A stretch of 64,000 nt of DNA from Chloroflexota bacterium (GTDB lineage Bacteria > Chloroflexota > Anaerolineae > Anaerolineales > Villigracilaceae): NCBI GenBank assembly GCA_016191845.1, contig JACPVF010000014.1, positions 23,454 through 87,453 of the forward strand, in the 5' to 3' direction. This document shows positions 44,718-52,945 of this stretch, piece by piece. The position numbers and the translations under genes are program-made. Below the pieces are notes generated by a model that searched no databases, was not told where the DNA came from, and saw nothing but the letters and a program-made list of their open reading frames with translations. Numbering within the stretch: the first letter of the stretch is position 1; every line of letters begins with the position of its first letter.

Positions 44718-46085
44718 ATGCTGAATTATCTCGAAATCCTCGACCGCGCCAACACAGGCCCCTACATGACCGAAGAGAACTGGGACCTTGAAAAGGTGGC
44801 CATGACCACCAAGCGGCTGGTCAAGAAATACAAGCTCGAATGGAATCCTAACGAGATCGTCACCGACGACCCCGCCCTCTCTGAAGCCATCTGGAAGGCA
44901 GGCTACGAACTGGCTGTGACCCTCGGCGCCTACAGCCGCTCCACCGAGCGCCTGATCCACATCACGCAGGACGAGATCGACTACGGGATCCGCACCGCGC
45001 CGCAGGAAGTGGTCATGGGCGAGGGCAAGGATGCCCGCACGCTGTATGCGCGCCGCCTGAACGATGAGCGGGCTCCGTTATTCTTCGGCGGTTCGCCAGG
45101 GACGCCCATCCCCGAGCGCATCTTCCTGGCCAACGTCATGTCCTACATGCAGGAGCCGCTGATCGACCTGGCCACCTGCGGCACGCTGGTCGAAGTGGAC
45201 GGACGCGAAGTGCGCACGGGCAACCCGATCGAGATCGTCTCCACCCGCCGCGAACTGCAATACATGCGTCAGGGACTCAAACGCGTGGGGCGCGCGGGCA
45301 TGGGCATGCTGGCCGCGCAAAGCTCGGTCTCCGAGTTGGGTGACCTGGCTGCCGCCCACCCCGATTACCTGCGTCCCTGTGACTCGCACCTTGTGCCCGT
45401 GCTCAACGAATTAAAAATGGACCATCGCAATATCTCGCGCGCGGTCAACTCGCTGGAGTATGGCATGGTCAACGCCTCGCTGCCGTGCGTCATCGTCGGC
45501 GGCCTGGGCGGCGGACCTGCGGGCTCGGCGGTCGTCAACGTGGCATCTTATCTAATTGCCAACATCACCTGCCTGGCCGATTATCATATCCTGCACCCCA
45601 TCCACGTGCGCCACATCGCCACCTCCACACGCGATGTGCTGTGGGTCATCAATGCCACGGGACAGGCCTTCGCCCGTCACGCGCCGCACATCATTGTCGC
45701 AGATATTTACCCGAAGTCGGGTGCAGGCACGAAGAAACTGCTTTACGAAACGGCTGCCAACGCCATCGTCAACGCCGTGAGCGGCAACCACCTCGAAGGC
45801 GTGGGGGCCGCCGACGGAAACGCTCCCAACTGCTCGGGCCTGGAAGCCCGCCTGATGGCCGAGGTCGCACTGGCCACGCATAAGATGAAGATGTCGCTCA
45901 AAGACGCCAATACCTTCGTCCAGCAATTGCTGCCGAAATACGAACACGTCTTCACGCCAGACGGCAACCCAGGCCTGCCCTTCGATCAGGTTTATGATAC
46001 GGTCAAGATCCAGCCGCAGGATTTCTGGCAGAAGATGTATGAAGAAGTCAAAACCGAACTGAAAGAGATGGGTTTATCCCTGTAG
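44718..46085 (+). CDS. MtmB-family corrinoid methyltransferase without pyrrolysine
   Basis: 455 aa from ATG 44718 (GGAGACCCCA upstream), the length of archaeal monomethylamine methyltransferase (about 458 aa). Shared landmarks over the whole chain include LGTGRDA/MGEGKDAR, GGPTGSPI/GGSPGTPI, GRPGMG/GRAGMG, TxDSHxVxxLNELKxD, HxDGPVHIR/HILHPIHVR and GMEARMMGEVA/GLEARLMAEVA. Archaeal MtmB has TAG-encoded pyrrolysine right after GMGV; here GMGM is followed by Leu198 (CTG, 45309-45311), and no TAG interrupts the frame. Pyrrolysine binds and orients methylamine, so the substrate or mechanism must differ. Its methyl acceptor is probably the adjacent corrinoid protein. Confidence 0.85.
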   Translation: MLNYLEILDRANTGPYMTEENWDLEKVAMTTKRLVKKYKLEWNPNEIVTDDPALSEAIWKAGYELAVTLGAYSRSTERLIHITQDEIDYGIRTAPQEVVMGEGKDARTLYARRLNDERAPLFFGGSPGTPIPERIFLANVMSYMQEPLIDLATCGTLVEVDGREVRTGNPIEIVSTRRELQYMRQGLKRVGRAGMGMLAAQSSVSELGDLAAAHPDYLRPCDSHLVPVLNELKMDHRNISRAVNSLEYGMVNASLPCVIVGGLGGGPAGSAVVNVASYLIANITCLADYHILHPIHVRHIATSTRDVLWVINATGQAFARHAPHIIVADIYPKSGAGTKKLLYETAANAIVNAVSGNHLEGVGAADGNAPNCSGLEARLMAEVALATHKMKMSLKDANTFVQQLLPKYEHVFTPDGNPGLPFDQVYDTVKIQPQDFWQKMYEEVKTELKEMGLSL

Positions 46086-46091
46086 GTATTC

Positions 46092-46107
46092 CAGAGCGCA
46101 CGCTCTG
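46092..46107. repeat. Small CAGAGCG palindrome
   Basis: 16-nt CAGAGCGcaCGCTCTG in the gap between the MtmB-like and YkoE-like genes. Confidence 0.5.
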
Positions 46108-46139
46108 AGCCAAACAAACCACAGAAGGAGAATGCTGCA

Positions 46140-46805
46140 ATGACTCTTCCCATAATGATCGTTGTGAACGTTCTGATCCTCATTGTGCTCGGTCTGCTGG
46201 CCCGCTTCGTCAAGCTCGGCGAACAGGACAGCCGTGGCGGCGGGTGGAACTTCAACTACACCACCTCCGATCTCATCATCCTGGCCGTTGTGGGCGCCAT
46301 CGCTGGTGTCGTCAACACGGGCACAGGCATCATCTGGAATGCTGCCAACGCTGCGGGCGGACCACTGGCGGGCGCGGCCCTGCAGGGCGCTTTCATGTGG
46401 GCCTACCTGTTGGCCTTCTTCCTCGTCCGCAAGCCGGGCGCCATGCTGATCGTCGGCCTGATCGAAACCGCCATGGAAGCCCTGCTCGGTAATCCCTCTG
46501 GCTTCTCCACCCTCGGCTGGGGCCTCACCCAAGGCATCGGCGCGGAAGCGGTCATGGCTCTCGCCAACTACAATAACTTCGGCTGGTGGGCTTTCCTCCT
46601 CGCGGGCGCTGGCACCTCCCAGTTCGGCACCGTCTGGACCGCCTACCTCTTCGGTTGGGACAGCAGTCCCGAGATCGTAGCCCAGTATTGGCAAGCCGCC
46701 CCGATCAACATGATCTCCGGCGCGATCATCTCGGGCCTGTTGGGCTGGTGGCTCGGCAAACTGGTGGAACGCACCGGTTTGTTGCGCACCACACGCAAAG
46801 AGTAG
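46140..46805 (+). CDS. ECF transporter substrate-binding (S) component, YkoE family
   Basis: 221 aa, about six membrane helices. The segment VRKPGAMLIVGLIETAMEAL then LGNPSG and TQGIGAEAV is the YkoE hallmark. YkoE of Bacillus is the specificity subunit for a thiamine-related pyrimidine. Here no thiamine gene and no TPP riboswitch is visible, and the neighbours are methyltransferase genes, so the cargo could be the methylated substrate or a corrinoid precursor (inference). RBS AGAAGGAGAATG. Confidence 0.85.
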   Translation: MTLPIMIVVNVLILIVLGLLARFVKLGEQDSRGGGWNFNYTTSDLIILAVVGAIAGVVNTGTGIIWNAANAAGGPLAGAALQGAFMWAYLLAFFLVRKPGAMLIVGLIETAMEALLGNPSGFSTLGWGLTQGIGAEAVMALANYNNFGWWAFLLAGAGTSQFGTVWTAYLFGWDSSPEIVAQYWQAAPINMISGAIISGLLGWWLGKLVERTGLLRTTRKE

Positions 46806-46821
46806 TTTTTCCATAAAATGA

Positions 46822-46856
46822 CCATTCCTCCAGCAGTTCGGCTGCTGGAGGAATGG
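46822..46856. repeat. Long hairpin between S-component and ATPase genes
   Basis: Perfect 15-bp arms CCATTCCTCCAGCAG / CTGCTGGAGGAATGG with a 5-nt loop. No T-run on the plus strand, but a TTTT on the minus side; it may attenuate or stabilise the transcript. Confidence 0.6.
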
Positions 46857-46927
46857 AAAATGCTTACGCGCATTGTAGTTTCATGCTAAGGTTTCCAACA
46901 TTTTCCAACCTCGAATAAAATAACCCC

Positions 46928-48655
46928 GTGACCACACCCCCGCCCACCCCCGCCGAGCCGCTCGTCCGCTTGAGCGGAGTCACCTACAAGCACTACGGCA
47001 AAACTACGCCTTCGCTCGTGGACGTCAATCTGTCCATCCAGCGCGGGTCTTTCACGTTGTTGGTCGGGCCTTCGGGCTCGGGCAAATCCACGTTGTGCAT
47101 GCTGTTCAACGGCATCATCCCGCACATCCTGGGCGGCAAACTCGAGGGCAAGGTGGTCGTGGAGGGGCAGGATGTCTCGGCCACGAAGGTGCAGGATTTG
47201 GCACACTCGGTCGGCATGTTGTTCCAGGACCCGGAGTGGATGTTTGCCACGCTGCAGGTCGAGGACGAGGTCGCCTTCGGCCCCGAGAACCTGCGTCAGG
47301 ACCCAGACAAGATCGCCGAGCAGGTCACGCGTTCGCTCGAATACGTCGGCCTGAACGGCCTGCGCAAGAATCTGGTCTGGGCGCTCTCGGGTGGTCAGAT
47401 CCAGAAATTAGGGCTGGCCTCGGTGCTGGCCATGCAGCCCGCACTGATCGTGCTCGACGAGCCCACCGCCAACCTCGACCCCGCCACCACCCACGCCGTC
47501 CACCAATTAATTCTGCGCCTGCGCGACGAGGGCAAGTCCATCGTGCTGGTCACCAAAGACCTGGATGAGTTCATGGCCCAGGCTGACGACTTGATCCTGC
47601 TCGACAAGGGACGCGTCGTCGCCCAGGGGACACCGCGCGAGGTGATCGAGCGTCACGGCGCGGAAATGCTGGAGTTGGGAGTCTGGCTGCCCGAACCGAC
47701 CGAGGTGGGTCTGCGCCTGAAGCAGCGTGGTCTGTTCCACGGACAGGTGCCCATCACCGTGGGCGAAGCAGCGGACGCCTTTGGCGGGTTCAACTTCCTC
47801 GAAGGCCGTACCCGCCCCGAGGCCCCAACACGGGGTGAGGTGCTGGTCCGCGCGGAGAATCTGCGCTTCGGATATAACAAAAAATCGCGCGCACTGCGCG
47901 GCGTCTCCTTCGAGATCCGCCAGGGCGAGATCGCAGCCATCGTCGGCCAGAACGGCGCGGGCAAGAGCACGCTCAGCAAATTGTTGGTAGGCCTGCTCAA
48001 ACCTACGGGCGGCGACCTGACGCTCTTCGGTCGCAAGGCTCGTCAGTGGACCGTGCAGGATCTGGCAAACGACATCGCGCTGGTCTTCCAAAATCCCGAG
48101 CATCAGTTCCTGACCGACACGGTCAAAGAGGAACTCGAATACAGCCTGCTGGCTCAGGGCATCGACGATCCCGACGAAGTGCACAAGCGCGTGCAGGCCA
48201 TGCTCAAGCGGCTGGAAATCAGCGAGTCGGAGGGACATCCCTTCGCTTTGAGTGCGGGCGCCAAGCGCCGTCTGGGCGTGGCGACCATGCTCGTAGGCGG
48301 GCGGGCGCGCCTGCTCATCGTGGACGAACCCACCTATGGTCAGGATAAGCGTCTGACCGAGAGTCTGATGGAATTGATCAATACCCTGCGCAAGGAAGGC
48401 ATCACCGTGCTGATGATCACACACGACATGCGCCTGGTGGATGCCCACATCGACCGTGCCATCGTGATGGCCGACGGTGAGAAGGTCTTTGACGGCACGC
48501 CCTCGCAGTTGTTCAGTTCGCCCGAGGTGGTGGAACGCGCCTCGCTGCGCCCTACCGCCCTGCGCCGCCTGACAGACGAACTGCGTGCCCGCGGAAAAGT
48601 GGTGCCTCACGGCCTGAACACCGTGGAGGCCTTTGTGGAAGCCATGACCCCATGA
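46928..48655 (+). CDS. ECF transporter fused dual ATPase (YkoD-like)
   Basis: 575 aa from GTG 46928. Two ABC domains in one chain: VGPSGSGKST with LSGGQIQKL, and VGQNGAGKST with the variant signature LSAGAKRRLG. ECF modules pair such ATPases with one T and one S protein. TAAAAT ends 6 nt before the GTG and no RBS is seen, so it looks leaderless with its own promoter. Its stop overlaps the next start. Confidence 0.9.
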   Translation: MTTPPPTPAEPLVRLSGVTYKHYGKTTPSLVDVNLSIQRGSFTLLVGPSGSGKSTLCMLFNGIIPHILGGKLEGKVVVEGQDVSATKVQDLAHSVGMLFQDPEWMFATLQVEDEVAFGPENLRQDPDKIAEQVTRSLEYVGLNGLRKNLVWALSGGQIQKLGLASVLAMQPALIVLDEPTANLDPATTHAVHQLILRLRDEGKSIVLVTKDLDEFMAQADDLILLDKGRVVAQGTPREVIERHGAEMLELGVWLPEPTEVGLRLKQRGLFHGQVPITVGEAADAFGGFNFLEGRTRPEAPTRGEVLVRAENLRFGYNKKSRALRGVSFEIRQGEIAAIVGQNGAGKSTLSKLLVGLLKPTGGDLTLFGRKARQWTVQDLANDIALVFQNPEHQFLTDTVKEELEYSLLAQGIDDPDEVHKRVQAMLKRLEISESEGHPFALSAGAKRRLGVATMLVGGRARLLIVDEPTYGQDKRLTESLMELINTLRKEGITVLMITHDMRLVDAHIDRAIVMADGEKVFDGTPSQLFSSPEVVERASLRPTALRRLTDELRARGKVVPHGLNTVEAFVEAMTP

Positions 48656-49431
48656 ACGAGCATACCCTCGCCTACATCGACCAGGACTCGCTCTTCCATC
48701 GTGCCGACGCGCTCAGCAAACTGCTGTGGGTGGTGGTGGTGATCGTACTGGCCTTCCAGACGACCACGATGGAAGCACGCGGGATTCTGCTGGCCGCCCT
48801 GCTGGTCATCGCCTTGTTGTTCGCGCGCGTCCCCTTGTCGGTCATCTTGAAGGCCTCGCCGCTGATCTTCGGCGTGGCGTTGCTGCTGGGCCTGTTCCAT
48901 TTCTTTGTCACGCCGGACGAGCCGATCTTCACGCTCGGCCCGTTGCATGGTTCACAGGCAGGATTGGTCAAAGGCGCGGGATACTTCTTCCGCCTGGCGA
49001 TCATGGTGCTGGTCTCGTTCATGTTCATCTGGACCACCAACATCCGTGAACTGATGGTGGGCCTGACCAAACTGGGCATCCCTTACCGCTATGCCTTCGC
49101 CATCTTCACCGCCTTGCGCTTCCTGCCCATCATTCAGCAGGAAGTGGACGCTGTCCAGGCCGCCCATGCCATTCGCGGACGCGCAGCGCGCTCACCGTGG
49201 GCGCACCGCTTCCGTCTGTGGCAACGCTATCTGTTCACAGTCATCGTCAACGGGTTGCGCAAGGCGGAGAACACCGCACTGGCCATCGAATCGCGCGGCT
49301 TTGGCGCGTATCCCACGCGGACCTATGTCAAGCCGTATCGGCTGACCTTCGTCGGCGTGCTGATCGTGGTCGCCTTCATGCTGGCGGGTGCGGGACTGAT
49401 CCTGTGGGAAAAGGGATTGCTAGTACTGTAA
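48652..49431 (+). CDS. ECF transporter T component (YkoC-like)
   Basis: 259 aa, five to six membrane helices and the coupling motifs AIRGRAARS and AIESRGFGAYPTRT (A-x-x-x-RG type) that contact the ATPases. Overlaps the ATPase gene by 4 nt. Confidence 0.88.
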   Translation: MNEHTLAYIDQDSLFHRADALSKLLWVVVVIVLAFQTTTMEARGILLAALLVIALLFARVPLSVILKASPLIFGVALLLGLFHFFVTPDEPIFTLGPLHGSQAGLVKGAGYFFRLAIMVLVSFMFIWTTNIRELMVGLTKLGIPYRYAFAIFTALRFLPIIQQEVDAVQAAHAIRGRAARSPWAHRFRLWQRYLFTVIVNGLRKAENTALAIESRGFGAYPTRTYVKPYRLTFVGVLIVVAFMLAGAGLILWEKGLLVL

Positions 49432-49488
49432 ACGTACGAAATCAACTTCCATCCGCGCTTCGATTTTGCGCAGTGCGATGAAGAACCT

Positions 49489-49508
49489 GCACAGACTGAA
49501 GTCTGTGC
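49489..49508. repeat. GCACAGACTGAAGTCTGTGC palindrome
   Basis: 20-nt perfect palindrome just upstream of the 94-aa gene; another class of the dispersed short palindromes. Confidence 0.6.
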
Positions 49509-49528
49509 TCCGTTTTAAAGGTGAAACC

Positions 49529-49813
49529 ATGCAAAGCAAATATCGAGTGACTTACTGGCGGCACATCCCCACCATGATCACCGTCTCGGGAGATGGCCGC
49601 GAGGTCAAATTGGAAATGTCCAAGCGGTTCATGGGCGCAGTGGATGCCTACGCCATGGCTGTCGGCTTGACGGGCACGGACGATTACGTGGCCCAGTGGA
49701 AGAAGGGTCCGTGGATCGAACGTGAGGGTGAGCCTGAGGAAGTTGCACAGGCGGTCAAGGCTGAACTCGAGGCCGAGTTCAAGGTCATCGAAATCCCCAA
49801 ACGAAATTCGTAG
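49529..49813 (+). CDS. Small 'virulence factor' family protein (94 aa)
   Basis: ATG 49529 with AAAGGTGAAACC upstream. MQSKYRVTYWRHIPTMITVS, then SKRFMGAVDAYAMAVGLTGT and AVKAELEAEF match a short family annotated as 'virulence factor'. From memory its members often accompany corrinoid-dependent methyl transfer genes; function is not established. Here it stands between the transporter and the corrinoid activator. Confidence 0.65.
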   Translation: MQSKYRVTYWRHIPTMITVSGDGREVKLEMSKRFMGAVDAYAMAVGLTGTDDYVAQWKKGPWIEREGEPEEVAQAVKAELEAEFKVIEIPKRNS

Positions 49814-49825
49814 CCTGTATAATTC

Positions 49826-49850
49826 ATGGGGCGGGAAAATCCCGCCCCAT
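49826..49850 (+). promoter_or_regulatory. TATAAT plus hairpin directly before the RACo gene
   Basis: TATAAT at 49818-49823 is followed by a 10-bp stem ATGGGGCGGG / CCCGCCCCAT (loop AAAAT) that ends 6 nt before the RACo ATG. No RBS is visible. The leader could be a small stem-loop controlling translation. Confidence 0.5.
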
Positions 49851-49856
49851 TCGCTT

Positions 49857-51908
49857 ATGACCAAACACCTCGTCATCCTGCAACCCTCTGGCCGCCGTGG
49901 ACTCGTCGAAGAAGGTACGAGTCTGCGGGCCGCCGCGCGCGAGCTGGGCGTGGAGATCGAGTCGATCTGCGCCGAGAATGCCACCTGCGGCAAGTGCATG
50001 GTTCTTGTCGAGGAAGGCCGCTTCGAAAAGTACAACATCCACTCGAAGCGCGAACACCTTTCCCCGGTCAGCGCGGATGAGACTGCCTATTTTGCACGCC
50101 GTCCCAAGCTGCTCAAGGATCGCGGCTGGGAGGTGGGACAGCTGCGGCTGTCGTGTCAGGCCTGCGTGCTGGGTGATGTGCTGATCAACGTACCCGAGGA
50201 AAGTCGTGGCAACAAACAGATCGTGCGCAAGTCGGCCACCCAGCGCGAGATCGAGATCCATCCGTCCATTCGAAAATATTACGTGGAAATGGAACCACCC
50301 TCGCTGGCCCAGCCCTTCGCGGACTGGGAACGGCTGGCGCTAGGCATCGAACGCGCCATGTCACTGGTGCGGCGCGGCGAGGAGCATTTGCCCAGGGCGG
50401 CAGACCTGACCATTGATTACACAGTCCTGCGGACGCTGGCGCACACCCTGCGCGAAGGCGAATGGAAGGTGACGGTCACGGTCTGGCAGGATAAAGAAGT
50501 GGTCCGCGTGCAGCCTGGCTATCAGGAAGACTCCTTCGGCGCGGCGGTGGACATCGGCTCGACCACGATTGCGCTGTATCTGTGCGACCTGCGCACGGGC
50601 GAAGTGCTGGCGGCTGAATCCGAGATGAACCCGCAGATCGTCTACGGCGAGGATGTCATGTCACGCATCCAGTATTCCATCGAGCACGGCGATGGGCTGG
50701 AGAAGATGCACAAGTCGATTATCGGCACGCTGAACAAGTTGATTCGACAGGCCGTCCGCCATTGCGAGGAGTTTGCTTCGGGGAAGAGCACCACTCGCAA
50801 TGACATTACGACCGATGATATTTTCGAAATGGTGCTGGTCGGCAACACGACCATGCATCATCTTTTGCTCAACCTGCCCCCCACTCACCTCGGGCGCGCG
50901 CCGTACGTGCCGACCATCCACAAGGCGGTGGATCTCAAAGCACGCGAACTTGGGCTGAACATCAACGCGGCGGGTAATATCCACGTGCTGCCGACCATCG
51001 CGTCCTTCATCGGCGCGGATACCAGCGCGGTGATTATCGCCGAGGAGCCGCACAAGCAGGATGAGAACTGGCTGATCATCGACGTGGGCACGAATGCCGA
51101 ACTGGTGCTGGGCAACCGTCAGCGGTTGGTCTGCACGTCCACGCCGACGGGACCCGCCCTGGAGGGCGCACACATCGAATACGGGATGCGCGCCGCGCCT
51201 GGCGCCATCGAACGCGTCGAGATCGACGAAGTCACACTGGAACCGCGCTACAAGGTCATCGGCGCGGAGGGCTGGAACACGGGGGATGTCAAGGGCATCT
51301 GCGGCTCGGCCATCATCGACGCGGTGGCAGAAATGTTCCGAGTGCGGATCCTGGACGGTCGGGGCCGATTCAGGAAAGGGCTCCAGACCGAACGGGTGCG
51401 GGAAAGCGAGAACGGGCAGGAGTACGTCATCGCCTGGGCGAGGGAAACCTCCATCGGCCGCGACATCGTCCTGACGTTGAAGGACATCCGCCAGATCCAA
51501 CTGGCCAAGGCCGCGCTGTTCGTGGCGGCCCGCACGTTGCTGCGTCAGATGAACCTCGAAAGACCTGATAAACTTATCCTGGCGGGCGGCTTCGGCAGCT
51601 ACATCGACAAGACCAAAGCCATGCTGATCGGCCTGATCCCCGACCTGCCGCTGGAGGACGTCTACGCGGTGGGCAACGCCGCAGGCGACGGAGCGCGCAT
51701 CGCACTGCTCAACCTGCAGAAGCGCCGTGAGGCCGCCGAAGTGGCGCGTAGCGTGCAACGCTTCGAACTACCTACCGACCCCGAGTTTCAGAACCAGTTC
51801 ATGCTGACGCTGAACTTCCCGCATATGACTGAACCGTTCACGCACGTGGCGCACCTGATCCCCCATCACCAGGTCGATCCGATGGCAGAGAAGTTACTAA
51901 AGAAATAA
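49857..51908 (+). CDS. RACo-type reductive activator of corrinoid proteins (ASKHA/DUF4445)
   Basis: 683 aa from ATG 49857; in-frame codons further upstream lie inside the preceding gene. A plant-type 2Fe-2S domain has Cys38, Cys44, Cys47 and Cys100; the linker and a middle domain lead to an ATP-binding ASKHA fold (AVDIGSTTIALYL, VGNTTMHHLLL, IDVGTNAELVLG, LAGGFGSYID). It uses ATP to return inactive Co(II) corrinoid protein to Co(I). Presence beside the corrinoid protein and MtmB-like enzyme makes the island self-sufficient for activation. Confidence 0.92.
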   Translation: MTKHLVILQPSGRRGLVEEGTSLRAAARELGVEIESICAENATCGKCMVLVEEGRFEKYNIHSKREHLSPVSADETAYFARRPKLLKDRGWEVGQLRLSCQACVLGDVLINVPEESRGNKQIVRKSATQREIEIHPSIRKYYVEMEPPSLAQPFADWERLALGIERAMSLVRRGEEHLPRAADLTIDYTVLRTLAHTLREGEWKVTVTVWQDKEVVRVQPGYQEDSFGAAVDIGSTTIALYLCDLRTGEVLAAESEMNPQIVYGEDVMSRIQYSIEHGDGLEKMHKSIIGTLNKLIRQAVRHCEEFASGKSTTRNDITTDDIFEMVLVGNTTMHHLLLNLPPTHLGRAPYVPTIHKAVDLKARELGLNINAAGNIHVLPTIASFIGADTSAVIIAEEPHKQDENWLIIDVGTNAELVLGNRQRLVCTSTPTGPALEGAHIEYGMRAAPGAIERVEIDEVTLEPRYKVIGAEGWNTGDVKGICGSAIIDAVAEMFRVRILDGRGRFRKGLQTERVRESENGQEYVIAWARETSIGRDIVLTLKDIRQIQLAKAALFVAARTLLRQMNLERPDKLILAGGFGSYIDKTKAMLIGLIPDLPLEDVYAVGNAAGDGARIALLNLQKRREAAEVARSVQRFELPTDPEFQNQFMLTLNFPHMTEPFTHVAHLIPHHQVDPMAEKLLKK

Positions 51909-51909
51909 T

Positions 51910-51968
51910 GTAAGGGCACGGCAAATCCATCGCAGGCGCGGTCTTCGATCAACATGCCGTGCCCCTAC
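51910..51968. repeat. Palindromic GTAGGGGC-family repeat, copy E
   Basis: 14-bp arms GTAAGGGCACGGCA / TGCCGTGCCCCTAC (one mismatch) enclosing about 31 nt, between RACo and the homocysteine methyltransferase-like gene. Confidence 0.8.
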
Positions 51969-51982
51969 TCAAAGGAGACGAC

Positions 51983-52867
51983 ATGAACAAATTTCTGGAA
52001 AGGCTCAACGCGGGGGATGTTCTCGTGGCGGACGGGGCCACGGGCACCAATTTGCAGATCATGGGACTGAAGGCGGGCACCCCGCCCGAGGACCTCGTGA
52101 TGGACAATCCCGACATCCTGCTCACGTTGGCAGGCCGCTTCGTCGAGGCGGGCTCGGACATCATCCTGACCTGCACCTTCGGCGGCACGCGCCTGCGCAT
52201 GAAGGATTCCAAGTACGTGGACCGTGCGCCCGAGGTCAACATGCGCGCGGTGGAACTGGCCCGCAAGGCCGCCTCCAAGCGAGATGGTGTGCTGGTGGCG
52301 GGATCGATGGGACCCACGGGCGCGCTGATGGTCCCCTACGGCCCGTTGACTCCCGAAGATGCCCGTGCCACCTACGCCGAGCAGGCCAAGGCCCTGACCG
52401 AGGGCGGTGTGGACTTGTTGCTGATCGAGACCATGTTCGCGCTTGAAGAAGCCACCGCCGCTTTCGAGGGCGCGCGCTCTGCCAGCGACCTGCCGATCGT
52501 GGTCTCGTTCTCGTATGACCGCGGCGTGCGCACCATGATGGGCGTCAAGACCTCGCAGGTGATGCAGACGTACACCGATCTGGGAGCGGTGGCCATCGGC
52601 GCGAATTGCGGTACCACGCTCGAGAACATGGAAAAGGTCGTCGTCGAATATGGCGCGGCCAAGGCGGGATTTCCGTTGTGGATCAAGCCCAATGCAGGTC
52701 TGCCCCACATGGATGCGGCCACCAACCGCGCCCTGTACGACGTCACGCCCGAGATGATGGGCGAGTACGCGAAGAAATACGTGAGCATGGGCGCGCGCAT
52801 CGTGGGCGGCTGCTGCGGATCCACACCCGAGCATGTGGCGGCCATTGCCAAAGCGATCAAGGGATAA
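51983..52867 (+). CDS. Homocysteine S-methyltransferase family protein
   Basis: 294 aa from ATG 51983 (AAAGGAGACGAC). Begins with LVADGATGTNLQIMGLK and carries the zinc-binding Cys residues in GANCGTT and VGGCCGSTPEH, the BHMT/MetH-N fold that activates homocysteine or a similar thiol. It could accept the methyl group from the corrinoid protein, producing methionine, or use another thiol. Only the homocysteine module is present; no MetH cobalamin domain. Confidence 0.88.
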   Translation: MNKFLERLNAGDVLVADGATGTNLQIMGLKAGTPPEDLVMDNPDILLTLAGRFVEAGSDIILTCTFGGTRLRMKDSKYVDRAPEVNMRAVELARKAASKRDGVLVAGSMGPTGALMVPYGPLTPEDARATYAEQAKALTEGGVDLLLIETMFALEEATAAFEGARSASDLPIVVSFSYDRGVRTMMGVKTSQVMQTYTDLGAVAIGANCGTTLENMEKVVVEYGAAKAGFPLWIKPNAGLPHMDAATNRALYDVTPEMMGEYAKKYVSMGARIVGGCCGSTPEHVAAIAKAIKG

Positions 52868-52877
52868 TCGTTTGACT

Positions 52878-52937
52878 CGTAGGGGCACGGCGGGACGGAA
52901 TACCGACATGGTGAATGATCGTCACGCCGTGCCCCTA
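52878..52937. repeat. Palindromic GTAGGGGC-family repeat, copy F
   Basis: 14-bp perfect arms GTAGGGGCACGGCG / CGCCGTGCCCCTAC around about 32 nt; fills the spacer to the UroD-like gene. Confidence 0.82.
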
Positions 52938-52945
52938 CATTTTTT

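Noticed and set aside
49722..49856. Longer RACo start inside the preceding 94-aa gene
   Set aside because: The extra 45 residues are Arg/Ser-rich out-of-frame translation; the 2Fe-2S domain begins right after ATG 49857.
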